DNA from: an uncultured Rhodospirillales bacterium
GTDB lineage: Bacteria; Pseudomonadota; Alphaproteobacteria; Acetobacterales; Acetobacteraceae
Direction of reading: 5' to 3'
Assembly: GCA_903845065.1 (NCBI GenBank)
Contig: CAIMWH010000139.1
Coordinates: 1-54,480, forward strand
DNA: 54,480 nt
Part shown: piece after piece, positions 1 to 8,422 of the stretch
How positions within the stretch are numbered: position 1 is the first letter of the stretch
How the letters are laid out: each line of letters opens with the position of its first letter
The notes under the pieces: model-generated
What the model was told of the DNA's origin: nothing
Databases searched by the model: none
The model's input: the letters and a program-made list of their open reading frames with translations, nothing else
Position numbers and translations under genes: made by a program

Positions 1-716
1 ATAAGGTAACTATCGAGGTCGCCATTATTCCAATGAGAAAAAACGGAAGCCATGTCGGCAGCCGATAACCCGGCAACGTCGCGCAGAATATGATATGCTT
101 CGGCAATGAGCTGCATGTCCCCGTATTCGATGCCGTTATGGATCATCTTGACGAAATGCCCGGCGCCCGACGGCCCGGCATGCAGGTAGCCCTGCTCGAC
201 ATTGGCGGCCCGATCCTCGCGGTCACGGGTCTGCGGAATGTCGCCCTTGCCAGGCGCCAGCGCGCCGAAAATCGGGTCGAGAAACGCGAACGCCGCCTTG
301 TCGCCGCCGATCATCAGGCAGTAGCCGCGCTCCAACCCCCATACCCCGCCCGAGGTGCCGACATCCATGTAGCGGATGCCCTTGGTGGCGAGTTCGCGGG
401 CGCGGCGGATATCGTCCTTGTAGTAGGAATTGCCGCCATCGATGAGGATATCATCGCGGTCCAGCATGCCGCCCAGGGTCGCCACCGTCTGCTCGGTGAT
501 CTGGCCCGAGGGCAGCATCACCCAGGCGGCACGGGGCCGCTGGTCAAGCTTTTCGACCAGGTCATCGAGCGAGGTGGCGGGTGTGGCGCCCTCGGCGGCC
601 AGGGCGGCCACCGCCTTGGCGTCGGCATCGTACACCACGCAGGAATGTCCGGCCCGCATCAGGCGCCGCACGATATTGCCGCCCATCCGGCCCAGGCCGA
701 TCATTCCGAGTTGCAT
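1..716 (-). CDS. gnd: 6-phosphogluconate dehydrogenase (decarboxylating), partial
   Basis: Oxidises 6-phosphogluconate to ribulose 5-phosphate and CO2 in the cytosol. The ATG at 716 opens a Rossmann fold with the dinucleotide motif GMIGLGRMGGN at residues 4-14. Further in are IDGGNSYYKDD and the substrate motif GTSGGVWGLERGYCLMIGG, typical of the short (about 300-residue) 6PGDH class. The frame is still open at base 1, reading HWNNGDLDSYL, so about 238 codons are present and the C-terminal part lies outside the window. It sits 11 bp after the SDR stop and may be the last visible member of that leftward set. Family assignment is firm. Whether it serves a pentose phosphate or a gluconate route cannot be told here. 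Confidence 0.9.
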   Translation of the reverse strand, partial: MQLGMIGLGRMGGNIVRRLMRAGHSCVVYDADAKAVAALAAEGATPATSLDDLVEKLDQRPRAAWVMLPSGQITEQTVATLGGMLDRDDILIDGGNSYYKDDIRRARELATKGIRYMDVGTSGGVWGLERGYCLMIGGDKAAFAFLDPIFGALAPGKGDIPQTRDREDRAANVEQGYLHAGPSGAGHFVKMIHNGIEYGDMQLIAEAYHILRDVAGLSAADMASVFSHWNNGDLDSYL

Positions 717-727
717 CGTCTACTTCC

Positions 728-1516
728 TTATTCCGCGAGGCAGGACAGCCCGCCGTCTACCGGCAGGCACACGCCGTTGATATAGGCCGCATCATCCGAG
801 GCAAGAAATACCGCTGCCTTCGCCACATCCCACGCCGTGCCCATTTTGCCGGTGGGGGACAGGGCATCGCGCGCCGCGACCATCTTTGCCACGTCGTCAT
901 ATTGCCCGGCCACCTGGGCGTGCACCATCGGCGTATCGAGCAAGCCCGGCATGATCACGTTGGCGCGAATGCCGTCCCGCGCATACTGCACCGCCAGCGC
1001 CCGGGTGAAATGGTTCAGCCCGGCCTTGGAGGCGAAATACGAGAAATACGGATACTTGTTGATCACCGCCCCGGCGATGGACGAGATGTTGACGATGGCG
1101 CCGCGCTTCTGCCGCTGCATCACCGGGATCACCTGGCGGCAGGTGAGAAACACCCCGGTGAGGTTGATATCCATCACCCGCTTCCAGCGCTCCTCGGTAA
1201 TGCTTTCGAGATCGCCCATGTCGGTGATCCCCACATTGTTGTGCAGGATATCGATGGCGCCGAACCGGGTGGCAACGTCCTCCACGAGAGCGGTGACCTC
1301 GGCCGATTTGGTAATATCGCACCCCATCGCGACGGCCTGGTTGCCCTCGGCGGCAATGATGCCGGCGGTTTCCGCGGCGGCGGCGGGGTTGATATCGATA
1401 GCCACCACGCGCGCGCCCTCACGGGCATACTGCACCGCGGCGGCCTTGCCGTTGCCCCAGCCGGGACCGGACGAACCGGCACCGAATACCAGGGCGACCC
1501 TGCCGGTGAGTTTCAT
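728..1516 (-). CDS. SDR family NAD(P)-dependent oxidoreductase
   Basis: Short-chain dehydrogenase of 262 residues from the ATG at 1516; an upstream in-frame start at 1534 would add six arginine-rich residues and is less likely. The glycine-rich nucleotide motif is the variant GAGSSGPGWGNG (residues 12-23), NNVG is at 93-96, the catalytic Ser at about 145/146, and the Tyr160-Phe-Ala-Ser-Lys164 catalytic pair is intact. The C-terminus ends in the usual PVDGG. The substrate cannot be deduced. It lies between the ThDP enzyme upstream (113-bp gap holding a palindromic repeat) and 6-phosphogluconate dehydrogenase downstream, which fits a sugar-acid or hydroxyacid dehydrogenase. That role is inference. 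Confidence 0.85.
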   Translation of the reverse strand: MKLTGRVALVFGAGSSGPGWGNGKAAAVQYAREGARVVAIDINPAAAAETAGIIAAEGNQAVAMGCDITKSAEVTALVEDVATRFGAIDILHNNVGITDMGDLESITEERWKRVMDINLTGVFLTCRQVIPVMQRQKRGAIVNISSIAGAVINKYPYFSYFASKAGLNHFTRALAVQYARDGIRANVIMPGLLDTPMVHAQVAGQYDDVAKMVAARDALSPTGKMGTAWDVAKAAVFLASDDAAYINGVCLPVDGGLSCLAE

Positions 1517-1540
1517 GCGGCGTCGCGCTCGCAAGAAGAT

Positions 1541-1610
1541 TTCACAACGAGGCAGCGAGACGGCGAGAAGCAGGAAGACCCCTTCTCGCTGTCTCGCTGT
1601 CTCTTTGTGA
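1541..1610. repeat. Dispersed palindromic repeat, copy 1
   Basis: A 30-nt left arm beginning TTCACAACGAGGCAGCGAGA, a 10-nt loop and a right arm ending in TTTGTGA form a nearly perfect long inverted repeat. Inside each arm an 8-nt unit (AGACAGCG or its complement) repeats in tandem. Related copies lie at 10006-10082 and 14417-14520. All three follow a stop codon. This one lies after the ThDP enzyme gene (stop at 1629) and before the SDR start, so it could end or attenuate transcription between them. Confidence 0.75.
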
Positions 1611-1628
1611 CACTTGCTTGCAACCCAT

Positions 1629-3356
1629 TCATGCCACCCGGTCCCCCTTCTTCACCGTCACCGCCCGGTTATCGGCGGCCGGCAGCATCTTGGCGGGATC
1701 GCGCGTCACCACGAGATCGATCAGCGTCGGCCCTTCGCTCGACAGGCCGGTGGCCAAAGCGGCGGCGAGCATGTCGGGGGCCTCGACGCGGATGCCGCGG
1801 CAGCCCATCGCCTCGGCGATGCGGGCATAGTTGGTCTCCGCGAGATCGGAGGCATGATAGGCGCCGGGGCCGTACATCAAATGCTGCAACGCCTTCACGT
1901 AGCCGGAGGCCGCATTGTTCACGATCACGATGGTGAACGACAGGTTCAGTCGCCGCGCGGTTTCCAGTTCCCCCAGCATCATGTTGAAACCGCCGTCGCC
2001 GGTGAGGCTCACCACCTTGCGCCCCTCGCCCGCCAACGCGGCCCCCATCGCGCCCGGCAACCCATACCCGATCGAGGCGAACCCACGATCAGGCACGAAC
2101 TGCCGCCCGGCCTGCTTGGTATCGAACAGCAGCCCGCCCCAATGCGCCGCGAACCCGCCATCCGCCACCAGGATGGCATCCTCCGGCATGATCTTGTTCA
2201 ACTCGCCCATCAGCCGCCCCATGCTGACCGGCACCTCGTCCGACGCCAGGCGGGGCGCGACGGCGACGCGCCACTCCGCCATTTTCGCCGCCACGCTGTC
2301 GGCATAGCCCTGCTGGCGGGCGCGGATTTCCGCAGCCTCGGGTTCGAGCAGGTGGTGCAGTTCCACCACCGTCTCCCGCGCATCGCCCCACAGGCACAGC
2401 TCCGGCTCGGCGGTGCGGCCAAATTCCTCGGCCACGTTGTCGATATGGATGATGCGGGCACCCGCCGGCGGCACGGTGAAGCGCTTGGTGGCGATCTCGC
2501 CCAGTTTGCAGCCGAGCACGATGATAAGGTCGCTCTCGGCGATCAGCGCATTGGCGATGCGGTCGTAGCGCCCGAACAACCCGGCGCTGAGCGGATCGAC
2601 GCAGGGAATGGCGCCCTTGCCGGTCATGGTATGCGCCACCGGCAAATTCAGCGCGCGGGCGAACTCCGTGAGGTCCTCCGCGGCGCCCGAGATATGCACC
2701 CCGCCGCCGGCCAGCACGATCGGCGCGCGGGCTTCGGCGATCATCTGCGCCGCCGTGGTGAGGCTGGCGGTATCGGGCACGCAGCGCAGGCTCGGTGCCG
2801 CCTCGCACGCCGGATCACCCCGGAAGGCGGCCGGATCGAAGCCAAATGTGGCGTGGCAGATATCCTCCGGCACATCCACCACCACCGGGCCAGGCCGGCC
2901 GGATGTCGCCACCCGGAAGGCGCGGCGGATCAACTCGGGGATGCGCGCCACGCTTTCGATGCGGATGAGTTCCTTGCAGGCCGGCCGAAGGATGTCGATC
3001 TGCCGGCTCTCCTGGGTCATGTTCTTCCACGAGTGCTCGCGGTGCGAATCCCCCACGATCACCACCAGCGGCGAGCCGGCGTTGAGCGCCTCGACCAGCC
3101 CGGTGACCAGATTGGTGGCTCCCGGCCCAAGCGTCGCGTCGCACAGGCCAACCCGGCCGGACACCTTGGCATAGGCATCGGCGATGAAGATCGCGGCGCG
3201 TTCGTCATTGATGAGGTGGTGCGCCAGGCCGAGCCGCCGCGCCGCGTCATAGAACGGCAGCAGCTGGAAGCCGCCCATGCCGAACATCGCCCCGCCGTTG
3301 AAGGCCTGGATCATGCGGACGAGAGCCTCGCCGCCGGTCATTTCATTGGTGTTCAT
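1629..3356 (-). CDS. Thiamine diphosphate-binding enzyme (acetolactate synthase-like)
   Basis: A 575-residue ThDP enzyme of the acetohydroxyacid synthase/benzoylformate decarboxylase superfamily. The N-terminal PYR domain carries the activating Glu52 in NDERAA. The middle domain contains VLAGGGVHISGA. The C-terminal PP domain has the cofactor motif GDG (453-455) and NN (480-481) with the usual spacing. Length fits the family (550-600). It follows E1 beta by 3 bp and is very probably co-transcribed with it. It is not the biosynthetic IlvB on context: there is no small subunit, and its neighbours are catabolic. Substrate unknown; a 2-oxoacid decarboxylase or carboligase is likely. Confidence 0.85.
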   Translation of the reverse strand: MNTNEMTGGEALVRMIQAFNGGAMFGMGGFQLLPFYDAARRLGLAHHLINDERAAIFIADAYAKVSGRVGLCDATLGPGATNLVTGLVEALNAGSPLVVIVGDSHREHSWKNMTQESRQIDILRPACKELIRIESVARIPELIRRAFRVATSGRPGPVVVDVPEDICHATFGFDPAAFRGDPACEAAPSLRCVPDTASLTTAAQMIAEARAPIVLAGGGVHISGAAEDLTEFARALNLPVAHTMTGKGAIPCVDPLSAGLFGRYDRIANALIAESDLIIVLGCKLGEIATKRFTVPPAGARIIHIDNVAEEFGRTAEPELCLWGDARETVVELHHLLEPEAAEIRARQQGYADSVAAKMAEWRVAVAPRLASDEVPVSMGRLMGELNKIMPEDAILVADGGFAAHWGGLLFDTKQAGRQFVPDRGFASIGYGLPGAMGAALAGEGRKVVSLTGDGGFNMMLGELETARRLNLSFTIVIVNNAASGYVKALQHLMYGPGAYHASDLAETNYARIAEAMGCRGIRVEAPDMLAAALATGLSSEGPTLIDLVVTRDPAKMLPAADNRAVTVKKGDRVA

Positions 3357-3359
3357 TCT

Positions 3360-4322
3360 TCAACGTCCCAGCATGTCGCGCACAGCGGCGACGGTCATGG
3401 CTTCAGTGATCCGCACGGCATCTTCCACCGGCGGCGCGTAGCCGATCGGCGCGCGCGGGGCGCCAAGGCGACGCACCTTCACGCCGAGGGTCTCGGCCAC
3501 CGTGGCGGCGATCTCGGCGCCGAAACCGCCCACCTGCACCGCCTCATGGGCAATCAGCAGCCGCCCGGTGCGGGACGCGCTGGCCAGCACCGCCGCGCGA
3601 TCCCACGGCCACAGGGTGCGCAGGTCGATCAGGTCCACCCCGATCCCCTGCCCCGCCAGCGTCTCGGCGGCCCGTTCGCAGACATGCACCTGGGCGGACC
3701 ACGAGACGATGGTGATATCCCGCCCTTCCCGCACCGTCCGCGCCACGCCGAACGGGACAAGATGTTCGCCATCGGGCACCTCGCCCTCCAGCGGCCACAG
3801 GTTCTTGTGCTCCATATAGACCACCGGATCGTCGCAGCGGATGGCGGATTTCAGCAGGCCCTTGTTGTCAGCGGGGGTCGAGGGGCAGGCGACCACCAGC
3901 CCCGGAATATGGGCGTACCAGCTTTCGAGGGACTGCGAGTGCTGGGCGGCGGAGCTGCGCCACATGCCGATGGGCTCGCGCACCACCATCGGCACCCGCG
4001 TCTGCCCGCCGAACATGAAGCGCGCCTTGGCGGCCTGGTTCACCAGTTCATCCACCGCGCACAAGGCGAAATCGGAGAACCGCATTTCCACCACCGGGCG
4101 GGTGCCCATCATGGCGGCCCCCACCGAGGCACCGAGGATGGCGGCCTCGCTGATCGGGGCGTCGGAAATCCGTTCCGGCCCGAATTCCTCCACCAGGCCC
4201 TTGTACTGGCCGAATACCCCGCCACGCCCAAGGTCCTCGCCGACGGCCCAGACCAGCCGGTCCCGCCGCATTTCCTCGGCGAGGGCGCTGCGGGCGGCTT
4301 CCATGTAGGAGATACGGGCCAT
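3360..4322 (-). CDS. 2-oxoacid dehydrogenase E1 component, beta subunit
   Basis: A 320-residue transketolase-like E1 beta subunit of the pyruvate/acetoin/branched-chain 2-oxoacid dehydrogenase type. It opens with MARISYMEAARSALAEEM and has GEDLGRGGVFGQYKGL, the SDAPISEAAILG region and the C-terminal transketolase domain. Its ATG at 4322 shares one base with the E1 alpha stop (TGATG), so the two subunits are translationally coupled, as expected for an alpha2beta2 E1. No lipoyl E2 or E3 gene is visible nearby, so these must come from elsewhere or the E1 works with an artificial or different acceptor. Confidence 0.9.
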   Translation of the reverse strand: MARISYMEAARSALAEEMRRDRLVWAVGEDLGRGGVFGQYKGLVEEFGPERISDAPISEAAILGASVGAAMMGTRPVVEMRFSDFALCAVDELVNQAAKARFMFGGQTRVPMVVREPIGMWRSSAAQHSQSLESWYAHIPGLVVACPSTPADNKGLLKSAIRCDDPVVYMEHKNLWPLEGEVPDGEHLVPFGVARTVREGRDITIVSWSAQVHVCERAAETLAGQGIGVDLIDLRTLWPWDRAAVLASASRTGRLLIAHEAVQVGGFGAEIAATVAETLGVKVRRLGAPRAPIGYAPPVEDAVRITEAMTVAAVRDMLGR

Positions 4323-5326
4323 CAGAAAGCTCCCTCGGCCGGATCGCCGATATCCTGCACGTCGCGGAACGCCTCCTCCGGGCCGGGAAAGGGCGCATCG
4401 AAGGCGGCGCGATAGGCGGCATCCATTTCAGCCTCGGCCACGCTCTGGTCGGCGAGGATTTCGCTCTCCGGCACCCCGGCGGCGCGCAACAAATCGGCGG
4501 CACGCAGGATCGGCTCCTCCTTGCGGCGGGCGGCGAGTTCGTCGGCCGGGCGATAGGGCGCGGTATCCACCCCGGTATGGCCGGTCAGGCGGTAGGTCTT
4601 GGCATGCAGGAAGCGCGGCCCCTCGCCGGCCCGCACGGCGGCGATCATCGCCCGCGCGGTGGCCTCCACGGCGAGGATGTCATTGCCGTCCACCTCCTCG
4701 GCGGGCAACCCGATCGCCCGGGCGCGCACCGCGGGGCCACCGCCGGCGGTCATGCTCGATGTGCGGGTGGTGGCGGCGAAGCCGTTGTCCTCGCAGACGA
4801 ACAGCACGGGCAACTTGAACACCGCGGCCCAGTTCAACCCCTCCAGGAACGGCCCGCGATTGATCGCGCCATCCCCGAAGATGCAGCACACCACCTTGTC
4901 CTCGCCCTTCAACTTGATCGCATGCGCGGCCCCGGCGGCGATGACGATGTTGGCGCCCACCACCCCGTTGGCGCCCAGCATCCCCACCCGGAAATCGGCG
5001 ATATGCATCGAGCCGCCCTTGCCGCCGCAATTGCCGCCGACGCGGCCGAGCAATTCGCGCAGCATCGCCTCGCTGGACGCACCCTTGGCGAGGGTATGGC
5101 CGTGGCCGCGATGGGTGGAGAGCAGGATGTCATCAGCGCGCAGGCTGCCCACCACCCCGGCCGCCACCGCCTCCTGCCCGATGGAGGGATGGATGGCGCC
5201 GAGCACCACCTTGTCATCCAGCCCGCGCAAAGCGGCCTGCTCCAGCGCGCGGATGCGCCACATCAGGCGGTGCTGCGCCCGCAGATGCGCGATGTCGATA
5301 TTGCTGCGGTCGTGGTCTGTCGGCAT
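4322..5326 (-). CDS. 2-oxoacid dehydrogenase E1 component, alpha subunit
   Basis: A 334-residue ThDP-dependent alpha subunit. The ThDP motif GDG is at 151-153 and the matching Asn at 181. HPSIGQEAVA (46-55), STHRGHGH and GGKGGSMH are the family hallmarks. The start is the ATG at 5326, preceded by a GGGAGA ribosome site; the open frame runs much further upstream but only as an antisense shadow of the rightward gene. It is the first gene of the leftward set and is divergent from the rightward set across a 63-bp gap. Closest functional types are the acetoin and branched-chain 2-oxoacid dehydrogenases. The substrate is not determined. Confidence 0.9.
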   Translation of the reverse strand: MPTDHDRSNIDIAHLRAQHRLMWRIRALEQAALRGLDDKVVLGAIHPSIGQEAVAAGVVGSLRADDILLSTHRGHGHTLAKGASSEAMLRELLGRVGGNCGGKGGSMHIADFRVGMLGANGVVGANIVIAAGAAHAIKLKGEDKVVCCIFGDGAINRGPFLEGLNWAAVFKLPVLFVCEDNGFAATTRTSSMTAGGGPAVRARAIGLPAEEVDGNDILAVEATARAMIAAVRAGEGPRFLHAKTYRLTGHTGVDTAPYRPADELAARRKEEPILRAADLLRAAGVPESEILADQSVAEAEMDAAYRAAFDAPFPGPEEAFRDVQDIGDPAEGAF

Positions 5327-5389
5327 GAACGTGTCTCCCGGCGTGGTGCTAGCACGCGGGTTGAAACAGCGTCCATGCGGGGAGCGAAA

Positions 5390-6193
5390 ATGCAACAGGC
5401 AACGATCGTGATAGCGCCCACCATCACCAAACTGCCGGATGGCGCGGCGGGCGCCGTGCTGGTCACCGGCTCGCACGGCGGGGCCTACCCGGCGAGCCTG
5501 GCAGCGCAAGCCGGAGTTCGGGCGTTGATTTTCCACGATGCGGGCATCGGGCGCGATGACGCCGGGATTGCGGCGCTCGGGCTGCCCATCCCCGCCGCCG
5601 CCATATCCCACCTGAGCGCCCGCGTCGGCGACACCGCGGACATGATGGCACGCGGCCGCATCAGCCGGATGAACGCCCCAGCCGCCGCCCTCGGCGTCAC
5701 CGAGGGAATGCCCTGCGCTGAGGCGGCGGCGCTGTTGCAGCAGGCACCGCCGGCCGAGCCCCAGGCCGTCCATGTCGCCGAGGGTCGCGAGGTGCTGCAC
5801 CCCGAAGCTGCCATCCGCCCCCTCGTTCTGATCGACTCCGCCTCCCTCGTGGACCCCGAGGCCGATCGCGGCGCCGTCATCGTCACCGCCTCGCACGGCG
5901 GCCTGGTCGGCGGTGACCCCAAAATGGCCTTGCGCGCCGACGGGTTCGCCGCCGCCTACCATGACGCCGGGATCGGCATCGACAACGCCGGCATCGGCCG
6001 CCTGCCCGCCCTCGAAGCGCGCGGCATCGCGGCCATCACCGTAGCCGCCGCCTCCGCCCGCATCGGGGACGCACACTCGGTGTTCGATGACGGCATCATC
6101 TCCGCCGCCAACCCCACCGCGCAGCGTCTCGGCGCCATCATCGGACACCCCGCCCGCGCGGTGCTGCTGGCCTGGACGCGGCGGCAAGGCTAG
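5390..6193 (+). CDS. Unrecognised protein made of two copies of one domain
   Basis: A 267-residue protein I do not recognise. The start is the ATG at 5390 behind GGGGAG (5379-5384). Residues 21-101 and 161-247 are diverged copies of one unit: GAVLVTGSHGG versus GAVIVTASHGG, FHDAGIGRDDAGI versus YHDAGIGIDNAGI, SARVGD versus SARIGD, and GRISRMN versus DGIISAAN. No signal peptide or membrane segment is visible. The conserved Ser-His-Gly-Gly and His-Asp could be catalytic or ligand-binding, but this is a guess. It leads the rightward set (DOPA-dioxygenase-like, creatininase-like, two acyl-CoA dehydrogenases) and faces E1 alpha/beta, so a role in the same degradation route is plausible. Confidence 0.75.
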   Translation: MQQATIVIAPTITKLPDGAAGAVLVTGSHGGAYPASLAAQAGVRALIFHDAGIGRDDAGIAALGLPIPAAAISHLSARVGDTADMMARGRISRMNAPAAALGVTEGMPCAEAAALLQQAPPAEPQAVHVAEGREVLHPEAAIRPLVLIDSASLVDPEADRGAVIVTASHGGLVGGDPKMALRADGFAAAYHDAGIGIDNAGIGRLPALEARGIAAITVAAASARIGDAHSVFDDGIISAANPTAQRLGAIIGHPARAVLLAWTRRQG

Positions 6194-6223
6194 GCTCGCA
6201 CCAACCGAGGGAGACACACCGCC

Positions 6224-6583
6224 ATGGACGCCAAGGAAGTCACCGCCATCAAGGATTGGCACGCCCACGTCTACTTCACGCCCGAAACCCGCCCCGCCGC
6301 CGAACGCCTGCGCGAGCGCATCGGCGAACGCTACCCCGAGGCACTGCTCGGCCGCTGGCATGATCGCCTGGTCGGCCCGCACACCCGCGCGATGTACCAG
6401 GTGCTGTTCCCGGTGGCGCTCTACCCGCAGATCGTCCCCTTCATCGCGCTCAACCGCGAGGGCCTCGCGGTGCTCGTCCACCCCAACACCGGGCGCGACC
6501 GTGACGACCACTCGCTGCACGCGATGTGGATGGGCGAGGTGCTGCCGGTCGATCTCAGCGTGCTGAAGGAAGAGGGCGAATAA
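6224..6583 (+). CDS. DOPA 4,5-dioxygenase family protein
   Basis: A 119-residue single-domain protein of the DOPA 4,5-dioxygenase family, which cleaves extradiol aromatic rings or acts on related substrates. The metal-ligand pattern is visible: DWHAHVYF near residue 12, an ALNREGLAVLVHPNTG stretch and a DHSLHAMWMG segment near the C-terminus. Length agrees with the family (about 110-120). A GAGGGAGAC ribosome site precedes the ATG at 6224. It ends 2 bp before the creatininase-family gene. Many bacterial members are uncharacterised, so the actual substrate is open. Placement among acyl-CoA dehydrogenases supports a degradative role. Confidence 0.85.
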   Translation: MDAKEVTAIKDWHAHVYFTPETRPAAERLRERIGERYPEALLGRWHDRLVGPHTRAMYQVLFPVALYPQIVPFIALNREGLAVLVHPNTGRDRDDHSLHAMWMGEVLPVDLSVLKEEGE

Positions 6584-6585
6584 CG

Positions 6586-7377
6586 ATGGCCGAGATCGAA
6601 TGGCGCAAACTCCGCGCCGAACAACTGCGCGAGATGGCGAAGCAGGACACCGTGGTGATCCTCCCCCTCGGCGCGATGGAGCAGCACGGCCCGCACCTGC
6701 CCGTTGAGGTCGATGCCCAGTTGGGCGAGCAGGTGGCGCTGCGCACGGCGCGCCTGATGGCGGCGCGCGGCAAGCCGGTGCTGGTATTGCCGATGCTGTG
6801 GTGCGGCGTGTCAGAGCATCACATGAGCTTCGGCGGCACCATCACGCTCGATCTGCCAACCTATGCGGCGGTGATCGAGGGGATCGTGAAATCCGTGGTG
6901 CGGCACGGCTTCCGCCGCATGGTGCTGCTCAACGGCCACGGCGGCAACGAGAACGCGCTGCGCTGCATCACCGATGAACTGACCCCGAAATACCGCCTCC
7001 CCATCGTCGAGTTCACCTATTGGTACGCCGCCGCCGAGGCCATCGCCGATATCCTCGAAACCCAGACCGGCCTGCAACACGCCTGCGAGGCGGAAACCTC
7101 GATGATGATGGCGGTGCGGCCGGAACTGGTGGCCGAGGCGCGCATCCCGCTCGCCAAGGCCAACCGCACGCCGGACGTATCCGACATCGTCGGCGGCGGC
7201 GTCTATCGCTGGCGCACCATCGGCGCGATGTCGTCCTCGGGCGTGGTCGGCAACCCCGAGGCCGCCAGTCCGGCCAAGGGCAACCGGCTGTTTGACGCGG
7301 TTTCGGGCGTGCTGGCCGACAAGCTGAGCAACGAGGAACTCTGGACCCTGCCGTGGGACGCCGAGAAGTTGGAGTAG
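6586..7377 (+). CDS. Creatininase family protein
   Basis: A 263-residue member of the creatininase/creatinine amidohydrolase superfamily of metal-dependent cyclic-amide hydrolases, which also includes the mycofactocin MftE peptidase. The metal site signatures LPLGAMEQHGPHLPVEVDA (about residues 25-43) and LNGHGGNENA (about 111-120) are intact. The ATG at 6586 is 2 bp after the preceding stop; the longer upstream frame overlaps that gene and is not used. No mycofactocin genes are present, so MftE is unlikely. It probably hydrolyses an amide or lactam intermediate in the same pathway, by inference. Confidence 0.88.
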   Translation: MAEIEWRKLRAEQLREMAKQDTVVILPLGAMEQHGPHLPVEVDAQLGEQVALRTARLMAARGKPVLVLPMLWCGVSEHHMSFGGTITLDLPTYAAVIEGIVKSVVRHGFRRMVLLNGHGGNENALRCITDELTPKYRLPIVEFTYWYAAAEAIADILETQTGLQHACEAETSMMMAVRPELVAEARIPLAKANRTPDVSDIVGGGVYRWRTIGAMSSSGVVGNPEAASPAKGNRLFDAVSGVLADKLSNEELWTLPWDAEKLE

Positions 7378-7382
7378 CCGAC

Positions 7383-8414
7383 GTGACCGACACTATCCTG
7401 CTCGAAACCGCCGAACGCCTGTTCAGCGACACCATCACGCCGCAGGTGCTCGCCGCCGCCGAGCGGGGCGACTATCCGCACGCGGCCTGGAATGCACTGG
7501 CCGAGGCCGGGCTGCATCTCGGGCTGCTGCCGGAGGAAGCCGGCGGTTTCGGCGTGGCACCGGCTGACGCGCTGGCCCTGTTGCGCATCGCCGGCCGCCA
7601 CGCGCTGCCGCTGCCGCTGGCCGAAACCATGCTCGCGGGATGGCTGCTCGCCGGCGCCGGTATCGCGGTGCCCGAGGGCGCACTCACCATCACCGCCGCG
7701 CCCGGCCTGACCCTCACGCGCGATGGCGGGTCCTGGCACCTCGCCGGCACCGCGCCGGGCGTCGCCTGGGGGCGTGATGCGGCCGCCGTCGCCGTGCTCA
7801 CCACCTTCGAAGGGCAACCCTACGTCGCGCTGCTCTCGGGCGGCTACACCATCGCCGAACGCCTCAACATCGCCCGCGAACCGCGCAACACGCTCACCAT
7901 CGACGCGGTGCCCGATGCCGTCGCCCCCTCCGCCGTCACCGCCCTGCAACTGCGCGCCGCCGGGGCCGCCACCCGCGCGCTGATGATCGCGGGCGCGCTC
8001 GAACGCATCACCGAGATGACCACCCAGTACGCGCTCGACCGCACCCAGTTCGGCCGCCCCATCGGCCGCTTCCAGGCGGTGCAACACAGCCTCGCCACCC
8101 TCGCCGCCCAAACCGCCGCGGCCCTGGCAGCCGGAGACATAGCGGCCGAGGCAGTGGCCGACGGCGTGCAAATCCCCGCCATCGCGGCGGCCAAAGCGCG
8201 CGCATCGGAAGCCGCCGGCATCGGCGCCGGCCTCGCCCACCAGATCCACGGCGCCATCGGCTTCACCTACGAGCACTCGCTGCACTACTTCACCAAGCGC
8301 CTGCACGCCTGGCGCGACGAATACGGCGGCGAGGCCGAGTGGAACGAACGTCTCGGCCGCCACCTCGCCGCCGCCGGCGCCGATGCGCTGTGGCCCACGC
8401 TGACCGCGATCTGA
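7383..8414 (+). CDS. Acyl-CoA dehydrogenase family protein (first of pair)
   Basis: A 343-residue flavoprotein of the acyl-CoA dehydrogenase family, shorter than usual (about 380). The start is the GTG at 7383, 5 bp after the creatininase stop. The C-terminal half is well conserved: ALDRTQFGRPIGRFQAVQH for FAD and helix contacts, and QIHGAIGFTYEHSLHYFTKR near the end. The middle beta-barrel region is reduced. Such short forms often pair with a full-length partner encoded next door (as in the steroid-degrading FadE pairs), and one follows at 8423. The pair may form a heteromer. Substrate unknown. Confidence 0.88.
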   Translation: MTDTILLETAERLFSDTITPQVLAAAERGDYPHAAWNALAEAGLHLGLLPEEAGGFGVAPADALALLRIAGRHALPLPLAETMLAGWLLAGAGIAVPEGALTITAAPGLTLTRDGGSWHLAGTAPGVAWGRDAAAVAVLTTFEGQPYVALLSGGYTIAERLNIAREPRNTLTIDAVPDAVAPSAVTALQLRAAGAATRALMIAGALERITEMTTQYALDRTQFGRPIGRFQAVQHSLATLAAQTAAALAAGDIAAEAVADGVQIPAIAAAKARASEAAGIGAGLAHQIHGAIGFTYEHSLHYFTKRLHAWRDEYGGEAEWNERLGRHLAAAGADALWPTLTAI

Positions 8415-8422
8415 GGCACATC

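Noticed and set aside
1629-3356. ThDP enzyme as biosynthetic acetolactate synthase IlvB
   Set aside because: No regulatory small subunit or branched-chain genes; neighbours are E1 subunits and an SDR.
1614-4415. Very long plus-strand open frame (933 codons) opposite the ThDP and E1 beta genes
   Set aside because: Its translation is His-, Arg- and Pro-rich without domains and mirrors clear leftward genes. It is a GC-rich antisense shadow.
4577-5389. Upstream in-frame extension of the duplicated-domain gene
   Set aside because: It overlaps E1 alpha antisense, has low-complexity composition, and a good ribosome site precedes the ATG at 5390.
5327-6520. Upstream in-frame extension of E1 alpha on the minus strand
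   Set aside because: Gly/Asp/Val-rich shadow of the rightward gene; the ATG at 5326 has its own ribosome site and matches the family start.
6586-7377. Creatininase-family gene as mycofactocin MftE
   Set aside because: None of the other mycofactocin genes (precursor peptide, radical SAM enzyme) is nearby.
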